Below, piece by piece: positions 57,711 to 64,000 of a stretch of 64,000 nucleotides of DNA; the stretch's first letter is position 1; each line of letters opens with the position of its first letter. Below the pieces are notes generated by a model that searched no databases, was not told the origin of the DNA, and saw nothing but the letters and a program-made list of their open reading frames with translations. Both the position numbers and the translations under genes were made by a program. The DNA is taken from contig NZ_FTMQ01000002.1 in the NCBI RefSeq assembly GCF_900156055.1, positions 930,001-994,000 of the forward strand. Reading direction: 5' to 3'. This DNA comes from Rhizobium sp. RU33A. Lineage in GTDB: Bacteria > Pseudomonadota > Alphaproteobacteria > Rhizobiales > Rhizobiaceae.

Positions 57711-57727
57711 GCGGGCTTGAGGCCCGC
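57711..57727 (-). other. Short hairpin between hydrolase and adaptor genes
   Basis: GCGGGC and GCCCGC flank TTGAG between the alpha/beta-hydrolase stop and the adaptor start on the minus strand. It has no T-tract, so it is more likely an mRNA-processing or stabilising structure than a full terminator. Confidence 0.4.
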
Positions 57728-57729
57728 CG

Positions 57730-58524
57730 TCAGACTGGCAGTTCTCCGAGGAACTGCGAGAATTCGGTCGAGAAGTGCGAATGCCATTCGCCATCCTTGC
57801 CGTCATAAATTCCGGTCCAGCCGAGATTGTCGGCTAAGGACCGGGTTTTTACGGGCACGCCTGCAGTTCGCAGCCGTTCCGCATAGTCGAGGCTTTCGTC
57901 GCGCAGCGGATCGTCATCCGATGTCACGACAAGTGCCGGCGCCACACCCGCCAGCCGTGAGCAGAGACACGGTGCGGCGTAAGGATGCTGGCCGTAGCAG
58001 GCGAGGGCCAGGTAGTGACCCCAACCGTCCGCCCAACGTTCCCGCAGGCCGATATCGTCCGCCCGGCGAAACGACACCGTCACCATGCGGGGATCCAGCA
58101 TGGGAGACAGGAGAACCTGCCCCGCGAGCTCGCCCGGCATGGCGTCACGCGCCTTGAGCGCCAGGCTCGCGGCCACGTTTCCACCGGCTTCGTCTCCGGC
58201 GACCAGCACCGGAGAGCGGAGGTTCGCAAAACGCTTCCGTTTGGCGAACAGATATTTCAAGGCTTCGAACCCGCGCTCCAGGGTTCCGGGAAACCTGTTT
58301 TGCGATGGTCCCCCACAATCGGCCTCGACCACCAGTGCTCCAGCCGCCGCCATGGCCAGGGCGGCAGGGGCATCGGTCGATCGCGCCGGGGCCGACCCGA
58401 AGGCGTGACCAGACAGGTAGAGGACCAGCGGTCGGGGCTTGCCGTTGCCGCATCCCTCGTAGATGCGGAACGGTAGGGGAAACCGCGTCTCTGCGTCCTC
58501 GGCCTTTTGCCAAATCCTGGTCAT
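57730..58524 (-). CDS. Alpha/beta-hydrolase (HSL-type) with glutamate in place of the nucleophile serine
   Basis: The 264-residue protein follows the HSL/alpha-beta hydrolase-3 pattern: LVLYLSGHAFGS in the place of the HGGG oxyanion loop, AGDEAGGNVAAS at the nucleophile elbow (Glu112 where GDSAGG is expected), and SDDDPLRDE for the catalytic Asp. The usual C-terminal HGF histidine is not seen. As the serine and the histidine are missing, classic esterase activity is unlikely; a binding or regulatory role is possible. It is the first gene of the RND operon and faces the LysR gene. The family placement is clear, the function is not. Confidence 0.82.
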   Translation of the reverse strand: MTRIWQKAEDAETRFPLPFRIYEGCGNGKPRPLVLYLSGHAFGSAPARSTDAPAALAMAAAGALVVEADCGGPSQNRFPGTLERGFEALKYLFAKRKRFANLRSPVLVAGDEAGGNVAASLALKARDAMPGELAGQVLLSPMLDPRMVTVSFRRADDIGLRERWADGWGHYLALACYGQHPYAAPCLCSRLAGVAPALVVTSDDDPLRDESLDYAERLRTAGVPVKTRSLADNLGWTGIYDGKDGEWHSHFSTEFSQFLGELPV

Positions 58525-58669
58525 GGACCTGCTCGCCGCTTCTGGAAATTGCTTTCGTTCATAACCTATTTATAGTATTGTCCTGTCATTGCGCACAAGG
58601 CATCCATTTCTGAGAGCTCTGTTCCGATCTGCGGAATAATGAGCCTCTTTTATAAGGCGTACCGAATTC

Positions 58670-59656
58670 ATGGATCAGCTATCGGCCATGCGCGTCTTCA
58701 CCAGAGTGGTCGAGACCGGCAATTTCTCGAAGGCGGCAACGTCTCTGAAAATGCCCAAGACCACGGTCACGACCGCTGTCCAGGCGCTGGAAGCGCATCT
58801 GGCGACGAAGCTACTCAATCGGACGACCCGTCGGGTGGTGGTAACGACCGATGGTGCGCTCTACTATGAACGGGCCGCGCGGATCCTCTCCGAATTGGAC
58901 GAACTCGACGGCAGCCTCTCCAGCTCCCAGGCGCAGCCATCCGGAAAGGTGCGCGTTGCCTTGTCCGGGGCCTTCGCGGACCGCATCATCATGCCGGCGC
59001 TGTGTGATTTCCACACGCGCTACCCGAAAATCCAGCTGGAGTTCGACATCGGCGACCGGATCGTCGACTACGTTGCCGAGAATATCGACTGTGCGCTGAG
59101 GGCAGGGACGCCGACCGATCAATCGCTCGTCGCACGCAAGGTGGCGGATCTCGAATTGCGGACCTATGCTGCACCCATCTACCTCGAACGTATGGGCATT
59201 CCCCGTCATCCGCGGGATCTAGACAACGAACATTTCGGCGTCGGATACATGAAGGCGTATGAGGGGCGTGTTTTTCCGCTGGAATTCCGGCGGGGAGAAG
59301 AGAAGGTCGAGGTCAGGCTCGACTACGTGATTTCGGTCAACGAGTTCCGGAGTTACATGGCCGCAGCTGTCGCGGGAATCGGTGTGGCCCAGGCAATCGC
59401 CTTTACCGTTCGCGACTATGTTGATCGCGGCGAGCTGATCGAGATTTTGCCCGATTGGCAGCGTGATCCAATACCCTTGTACATCGTCTATCCGCAGACG
59501 CGACATTTGAGCAACAAAGTACGTGTGTTCGTCGACTGGTTGGCGACGAAACTGCAGAAAGCCCAGAACGAAGAGGCGCAGGCGCATTTGGGCCAGTTGG
59601 CAGGGGGGGCTCGGTCGGTCAAGCTCCAAACGGACCCGCGCTCTGCAAACGGATAA
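58670..59656 (+). CDS. LysR-family regulator, divergent from the RND operon
   Basis: The 328-residue regulator has a typical N-terminal helix-turn-helix (MRVFTRVVETGNFSKAATSL and KTTVTTAVQALEAHL), and a LysR substrate domain (GKVRVALSGAFADRIIMPAL) of the DNA-binding CrgA-like group. The 145-base gap to the hydrolase gene should carry its binding sites. It likely controls the hydrolase/RND operon. The last 38 bases overlap the 3' end of the convergent AraC gene. Confidence 0.92.
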   Translation: MDQLSAMRVFTRVVETGNFSKAATSLKMPKTTVTTAVQALEAHLATKLLNRTTRRVVVTTDGALYYERAARILSELDELDGSLSSSQAQPSGKVRVALSGAFADRIIMPALCDFHTRYPKIQLEFDIGDRIVDYVAENIDCALRAGTPTDQSLVARKVADLELRTYAAPIYLERMGIPRHPRDLDNEHFGVGYMKAYEGRVFPLEFRRGEEKVEVRLDYVISVNEFRSYMAAAVAGIGVAQAIAFTVRDYVDRGELIEILPDWQRDPIPLYIVYPQTRHLSNKVRVFVDWLATKLQKAQNEEAQAHLGQLAGGARSVKLQTDPRSANG

Positions 59657-60518
59657 TGTCGGCAATAGGCGACTGGCCGAACTCTCGACGGTACTCGCGG
59701 CTGAATTGGGCAGCACTTTCGTAACCGACATCATAGGCTGATGATGCTGCGTCAAGTCCGGACACAATCATCAGGCGGCGCGCTTCGTTGAGTTGCAGAC
59801 GCTTGCGATATTGCACGGGGCTCACGCCGGTTACTTCTTTGAAATGCCGATGAAACGTCGACACGCCCATGTGAGCGATATCGGCGAGGTCATTGATGGA
59901 TTGACGTTCGCGGAAGTGCTGCTTGAGCCAGTCGAGCGCCCGGACGATCCGGCTTGAGGCTCCCTCCATCGAAGCCAGGGTAACGAGCCGTTGACCGACG
60001 GGGCTCATGATCAAACGATAGATTATCTCTCGTTGTATCGGCTGCGCAAAGAGGCCGATTTCGTCCGGTCGCTCCGTCAACCGGCACAAGCGGGACAATG
60101 CTTCGAGGAGATCAGGGGTTACAGCTGAGCTGGCGATCCCGAGAAGCGGAGCCTCACCACGCGTCTCGTGCGGGATCTCGGATATCAAGGCGCGAACAAC
60201 GCTGAGATCTATCTTCAGCAAGATTCCGAGATAGGGCTCGCCCACACTGGCCTGCGTGACCCAAGCTGCCACTGGAAGATCAATTGACGTGAGGAGGAAG
60301 TGCGTGCTGCCGTAGTCGTAGGTGTTGCCGCCAAGCACAACGCGCTTCCGGCCTGAAATGACGAGAGACAGGCTGGCTTGCATCATGCCGATATGAGGGG
60401 GCGTCGGTGATGTGTGACGGTGGAACGTAAGTCCAGGCACCTGCGTCGAGGTCGCGCCCTCGTTCGCTGCCCAGCGGTTGAAACCATTCACAAGAGACTG
60501 TCGCAAATGCTCGATCAT
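59619..60518 (-). CDS. AraC-family transcriptional regulator
   Basis: The 299-residue protein has an N-terminal cupin-like AraC_N domain (LTFHRHTSPTPPH; MQASLSLVISGRKRVVLGG) and two C-terminal helix-turn-helix motifs (SINDLADIAHMGVSTFHRHFKE; ARRLMIVSGLDAASSAYDVGYES, given in parts). The start at 60518 (MIEHLRQS) is likely, five codons after the longest frame. It faces the aldo/keto reductase gene across 205 bases, and such pairs usually form a regulator/target unit. Confidence 0.92.
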   Translation of the reverse strand: MIEHLRQSLVNGFNRWAANEGATSTQVPGLTFHRHTSPTPPHIGMMQASLSLVISGRKRVVLGGNTYDYGSTHFLLTSIDLPVAAWVTQASVGEPYLGILLKIDLSVVRALISEIPHETRGEAPLLGIASSAVTPDLLEALSRLCRLTERPDEIGLFAQPIQREIIYRLIMSPVGQRLVTLASMEGASSRIVRALDWLKQHFRERQSINDLADIAHMGVSTFHRHFKEVTGVSPVQYRKRLQLNEARRLMIVSGLDAASSAYDVGYESAAQFSREYRREFGQSPIADIIRLQSAGPFGA

Positions 60519-60723
60519 CTTAAACAATACCAAAGCCGCTGCGCAGGGCTGTTTTGAAGAGAGGATCCTTGGCTAGGCCAGCCGCTCTCATTGGGCAATC
60601 AGAAACTCGCCGACGAGAGAGGATTGTGCAATCATACGATTGAAACGTGCTACTGCCTTTAGGTCGCATCCGAATAGTTTTCCGAACGGCGCGCAACTCC
60701 TGCCGCGCCGAAGGAGAGATGAG

Positions 60724-61773
60724 ATGCGCTACAACATGTTGGGACGAACGGGCTTGCTCGTGTCTGAATTGAGCCTCGGCACGATGACCTTTGGGGTCAG
60801 CCAATGGGGTGGTCTCGGCGGGGTTGACCAGACTGGCGCTAACCAGATTCTTCAATGCGGTTTGGATGCCGGTGTGAACCTGCTCGACACAGCAGACATA
60901 TATTCGAACGGCCAGTCAGAGGAAATCACCGGTGCGGCACTTCGCAACCTCGGAGTGCGACGGCACGACGTCTTGATCTCTACCAAGACATTTGGGCAAG
61001 CAGGTGAGGGGCAGAACGACCGTGGAGCGTCACGAGCGCATATCCTGGATAGCCTTCACGCCAGTCTGAAGCGTATGCAACTCGATTATGTCGATCTGTA
61101 TCAATTGCATGGCTTCGATCCACTGACCCCTGTGGACGAAAGCTTGCGCGCGCTCGACCATCTCGTCCGGCAAGGTGCCGTGCGCTACATTGGCGTTTCC
61201 AATTGGGCTGCGTGGCAGATCGCGCAGGCCATGGGAGTGACGGAGCGCCTTGGGCTTGCTCCACTCTCAAGCGTGCAGGCCTACTATTCGCTTGCAGGAC
61301 GAGAAATCGAGCACGAAATCGCCCCCCTTGTTTCAGCCGCCGGGTTGGGCCTCGTCTGTTGGAGCCCATTGGCAGGCGGCATGCTGAGTGGCAAATTCGA
61401 TCGCAACTCCGAAGGTGACAAGCAAGCTCGTCGAACGACGCTGTCCTTCCCACCCGTCGATAGCGACCGGGCCTACCACGTGATCGACGAGCTGCGCAGC
61501 ATAGCGGATACACATGGCGCATCGCCGGCACAGATAGCCTTGGCCTGGTTGCTGCACCGAAAGTCTGTTTCAACGGTGCTTCTAGGCGCGAAGCGGGTCG
61601 AGCAACTGCAAGATAATCTCGGTGCGACGAAGGTCGAGCTGGAGCCGTCTGATCTTGATCGACTGGACGCGGTGAGCAATCTCGCCGCGATCTATCCACA
61701 ATGGATGCAGCAGATTTTCGACGGCGGACGGAGTGAGCAAATCGCCTCGTTGGGTCAGCGCAACCGTCGCTGA
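60724..61773 (+). CDS. Aldo/keto reductase
   Basis: The 349-residue NADPH-dependent reductase has the family signature MRYNMLGRTGLLVSELSLG, and the catalytic tetrad in LLDTADIYSNG (Asp, Tyr), ISTKTFG (Lys) and YQLHGFD (His). The NADPH-binding end (TVLLGAKRVEQLQDN) is intact. It belongs to the YajO/YhdN-like (potassium channel beta-subunit-like) branch. AAGGAGA precedes the ATG at 60724. It probably detoxifies aldehydes or ketones under control of the AraC regulator. Confidence 0.93.
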   Translation: MRYNMLGRTGLLVSELSLGTMTFGVSQWGGLGGVDQTGANQILQCGLDAGVNLLDTADIYSNGQSEEITGAALRNLGVRRHDVLISTKTFGQAGEGQNDRGASRAHILDSLHASLKRMQLDYVDLYQLHGFDPLTPVDESLRALDHLVRQGAVRYIGVSNWAAWQIAQAMGVTERLGLAPLSSVQAYYSLAGREIEHEIAPLVSAAGLGLVCWSPLAGGMLSGKFDRNSEGDKQARRTTLSFPPVDSDRAYHVIDELRSIADTHGASPAQIALAWLLHRKSVSTVLLGAKRVEQLQDNLGATKVELEPSDLDRLDAVSNLAAIYPQWMQQIFDGGRSEQIASLGQRNRR

Positions 61774-61796
61774 CGTAGCCTCTGACAGCTCCAGAG

Positions 61797-61823
61797 GGAA
61801 GGCTGGTGGGCAACCAGCCTTCC
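61797..61823. terminator. Perfect hairpin between aldo/keto reductase and LysR genes
   Basis: GGAAGGCTGGT and ACCAGCCTTCC form an 11-base perfect stem around GGGCA, midway between convergent genes. It is a probable bidirectional terminator, without a long T-tract. Confidence 0.6.
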
Positions 61824-61867
61824 GGCAAGAATTGTAGCGTCAGCTGGTTGTCGGACTATTGTCGGCG

Positions 61868-62761
61868 TCATCTTAGCGCTGCACGCAGCCTGGGCGCGGC
61901 GAAATCCAGGAAAGCGCGAAGCTTGAGTGGAAGCACGGCGTTTGGCAGGTACAGCAACTGCACAGGTGACGCCGGAAGCTCAAACTGTTCCAGGACAGGC
62001 TCCAGCAGTCCTTGCTCAACCATGCTTTTGGCTTGATAGGACATGACCCGTGTCAGCCCCAGACCAGAAACCGCTGCGTCAACCGCAGCCTCGGCGGTAT
62101 TGACTGACAAGCGGCGATTGATTTCTACCGAAAGGCTCTTCTTCCCATCCCGGAACAGCCACGCATTCGATGATCGTACGCCTTCGAATGCAATGCATTG
62201 ATGGGCATTGAGGTCGGCCGGCCTGATGGGTGCGGGATGTTTGGTCAGATACTCTGGGCTGGCGTAGACGGTGTATCGCACAAGCCCGAGACGGAGCGCC
62301 ATCAAGCTGGAATCCGCGAGCTCACCGATACGCAAAGCGGCGTCGATATGATCCTCCGCCAAATTGTTGTTCCGATCGTTGAGGGTCAATCTCAAATTGA
62401 TCTCGGGAAAGGCCTTCAGAAAATCGATGGCCACGGGGAGCACGTGCAGTCGACCAAAGACGATTGGAGCGGTGATGTTCAGATCGCCTTTGGGGGTAAG
62501 ATATTCGCCTGAAACCTGTCGCTCAGCCTCTTCGACACGCTCCAGAATATCCTGAGCCGCGCTGAAGTACTGCCGCCCCGCATCCGTCAGCGCAACGTTG
62601 CGGTTCGTTCTCGTAAGCAGGGCCACACCAAGCAGCTTCTCGAGGTCGGAAATCTTGCGACTGACAGTGGGCAACGGCGCGTGAAGAGCTCTGGCCGCAG
62701 CCGACAGACTGCCTGTCTCGACGACTTTGATGAAGACTCGCATTGCGTCGATACGATCCAT
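61868..62761 (-). CDS. LysR-family regulator, divergent from GST gene
   Basis: The 297-residue regulator has the CrgA-like LysR N-terminus (MDRIDAMRVFIKVVETGSLS, then AAARALHAPLPTVSRKISDL) and an effector-binding domain with LNITAPIVFGRLHVLPVAID. It is divergent from the GST gene with a 115-base promoter gap, and likely controls the GST and the oxidoreductase downstream. It is a paralogue of the 58670-59656 regulator. Confidence 0.92.
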   Translation of the reverse strand: MDRIDAMRVFIKVVETGSLSAAARALHAPLPTVSRKISDLEKLLGVALLTRTNRNVALTDAGRQYFSAAQDILERVEEAERQVSGEYLTPKGDLNITAPIVFGRLHVLPVAIDFLKAFPEINLRLTLNDRNNNLAEDHIDAALRIGELADSSLMALRLGLVRYTVYASPEYLTKHPAPIRPADLNAHQCIAFEGVRSSNAWLFRDGKKSLSVEINRRLSVNTAEAAVDAAVSGLGLTRVMSYQAKSMVEQGLLEPVLEQFELPASPVQLLYLPNAVLPLKLRAFLDFAAPRLRAALR

Positions 62762-62876
62762 GCTTCCTTCCAGAAATTGAGAGGTTGTCTATCGAGAACT
62801 CTGTCTACTCCAATTTTGTGGAAGGCAATAGGGTGGTGCTCAGCTTGAAGCAATTGTTGAAACCAGGAGTTCTGAG

Positions 62877-63488
62877 ATGAAGCTTTACCATCTTCCCCTT
62901 TCGGGTCACGCCCACCGGGCTGTCCTCTTCCTCTCGCTGCTTGGTCAGAAGGCCGAGCTCATCGAAGTGGACCTTGCCAACGGAGAGCACCGCACCCCGG
63001 AATACCTGAAGCTGAACCCGTTCGGCCAGGTACCCGTGCTCGATGACCACGGGTTTGTCGTGAATGATTCCAACGCGATCCTCGTCTATCTCGCGACGAA
63101 GCTCGGTCGCAAAGACTGGTTGCCGGACGATCTGGAAACTGTGGCCAGGATACAGAAGTGGCTTTCGGTGGCCGCCGGAGAGATTGCTTATGGTCCCTGT
63201 GCCGCAAGATTGATCACCGTATTCGGCGCCGATTTCCGGGCCGAGGAGGTTATCGCGCGCGCCCACCGCATATTGACGTTGATCGAGCAGGAGCTGGAGC
63301 AGCATTTGTTCATGATCGCGAACACGCCGACAATCGCCGACGTGGCTCTCTACAGCTACATCGTCGGGGCGCCGGAAGGAAATGTGGACCTGATGCCTTA
63401 TGAAAATGTTCGCCGGTGGCTGGCTCGCATCGAGGCGCTCCCCGGTTTTGTCGAATTTCCCAAGACTGTCGCAGGCCTGAGAGCCTGA
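62877..63488 (+). CDS. Glutathione S-transferase family protein
   Basis: The 203-residue protein has the GST N-terminal domain ([43 protein letters not shown] in parts) with the Ser/His-rich start that binds glutathione, and a helical C-terminal domain ([20 protein letters not shown]). It is the first gene of a pair with the FMN-binding oxidoreductase, under the divergent LysR regulator. Confidence 0.92.
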   Translation: MKLYHLPLSGHAHRAVLFLSLLGQKAELIEVDLANGEHRTPEYLKLNPFGQVPVLDDHGFVVNDSNAILVYLATKLGRKDWLPDDLETVARIQKWLSVAAGEIAYGPCAARLITVFGADFRAEEVIARAHRILTLIEQELEQHLFMIANTPTIADVALYSYIVGAPEGNVDLMPYENVRRWLARIEALPGFVEFPKTVAGLRA

Positions 63489-63533
63489 AGACCACGGGCT
63501 GGTGGTACGACCGACATATTCACGGAGGTGACA

Positions 63534-64000
63534 ATGTCAGAAGATGCGGAACGTGTCGCTTCGCCGTGGCATGAAGGCGAACTTGAATTGCAGCGGAGCC
63601 TCGGGGTCGTCGATCAGATGGACGGAATCGGTCGCAGAGTTTTGCGGCCCTTCCTGCTAGACCAGCATCGTGAGTTCTTTCCCCTTCTGCCTTTTATCGC
63701 GATCGGTGTTGTCGATCCTGATGGCCTGCCTTGGGCAACCATCCGCGCCGGGCGACCAGGCTTCCTGCATTCTCCCGATCCGCTGTTGCTTGCAATCGAG
63801 GCAGGACGCGACTGGGCCGATCCTGCCGAACGTGGGATGGAAAACGGCGACCCCATTGGTCTGGTGGGGGTCGACCTCGTCACCCGGCGCCGGAATCGTC
63901 TGAACGGTACTGTTCAACGCCAGAGCGACGGACGCTTCGAGGTTGGTGTCGTTCAGAGTTTCGGCAACTGTCCGCGCTACATCCAGAGCCGTCATTTCGA
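63534..64000 (+). CDS. Pyridoxamine-5'-phosphate-oxidase-like FMN-binding protein, cut by the window edge
   Basis: The frame is open from an ATG at 63534, with GGAGGTG upstream, to the window end, giving about 155 residues. Characteristic segments are SPWHEGELELQRSLGV, LPFIAIGVVDPDGLPWATI, GDPIGLVGVDLVTRRRNRLNG and VQSFGNCPRYIQ, which match the N-terminal FMN-binding split-barrel domain. In many proteobacteria this domain is fused to a ferredoxin-reductase/2Fe-2S module; whether that is so here cannot be seen. It is 45 bases after the GST gene and probably co-transcribed. Confidence 0.88.
   Translation, partial: MSEDAERVASPWHEGELELQRSLGVVDQMDGIGRRVLRPFLLDQHREFFPLLPFIAIGVVDPDGLPWATIRAGRPGFLHSPDPLLLAIEAGRDWADPAERGMENGDPIGLVGVDLVTRRRNRLNGTVQRQSDGRFEVGVVQSFGNCPRYIQSRHF

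Overview
The window is a piece of an alphaproteobacterial chromosome, most likely from the Rhizobiaceae (Rhizobium/Agrobacterium relatives). The support is the high GC content, the order carA, yqeY, dnaG, rpoD, a long CarB with the extra internal segment usual in this class, an ATPase-zeta (DUF1476) homologue, a DUF930 protein, and many ABC importers and GntR/LysR regulators. I recognise no tRNA, rRNA, CRISPR array, prophage or intact insertion sequence.

Layout. 0-2 kb: a decayed MFS transporter gene behind an SRPBCC gene, a DMT-type exporter and a small membrane protein. 2.3-17.3 kb: carB and, about 10 kb away on the same strand, carA; between them lie a 2H phosphoesterase-like protein, a chemoreceptor with a C-terminal EWEEF tail, an amidase, a zinc alcohol dehydrogenase, a GST, a zinc metallopeptidase and a MATE exporter. 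17.5-25.4 kb: yqeY, dnaG, a membrane class III cyclase and rpoD, bracketed by two toxin-antitoxin loci (BrnTA and a PIN-domain pair). 25.5-33 kb: a TonB-like DUF930 protein, an M20 amidohydrolase, a divergent ArgO/ArgP-type pair, small conserved proteins, and a two-gene unit holding a divergent ATPase-zeta paralogue.

33.2-52.7 kb is the most unusual part. It is a catabolic island with three gamma-glutamyltransferase-fold genes, a DUF1028 gene (a fourth Ntn-type hydrolase), two amidohydrolases, two complete ABC importers (one NMT1/SsuA type, one dipeptide type), two GntR regulators, an NTF2-like protein and a frameshifted isochorismatase-type hydrolase. None of the transferases shows a signal peptide. 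Two of the three lack the arginine that normally holds the glutamyl carboxylate. The likely logic is import of amide- or peptide-like small molecules followed by cytoplasmic deacylation and deamination. The substrate cannot be read from sequence.

53.1-59.7 kb: an RND pump (inner-membrane pump plus fusion protein) in an operon with an alpha/beta-hydrolase whose nucleophile serine is replaced by glutamate, facing a LysR regulator. 59.6-64 kb: two divergent regulator/enzyme pairs (AraC with an aldo/keto reductase; LysR with a GST and the start of an FMN-binding oxidoreductase), resembling electrophile or xenobiotic response genes. Starts were moved from the longest ORF wherever a Shine-Dalgarno sequence or family length favoured an internal codon.
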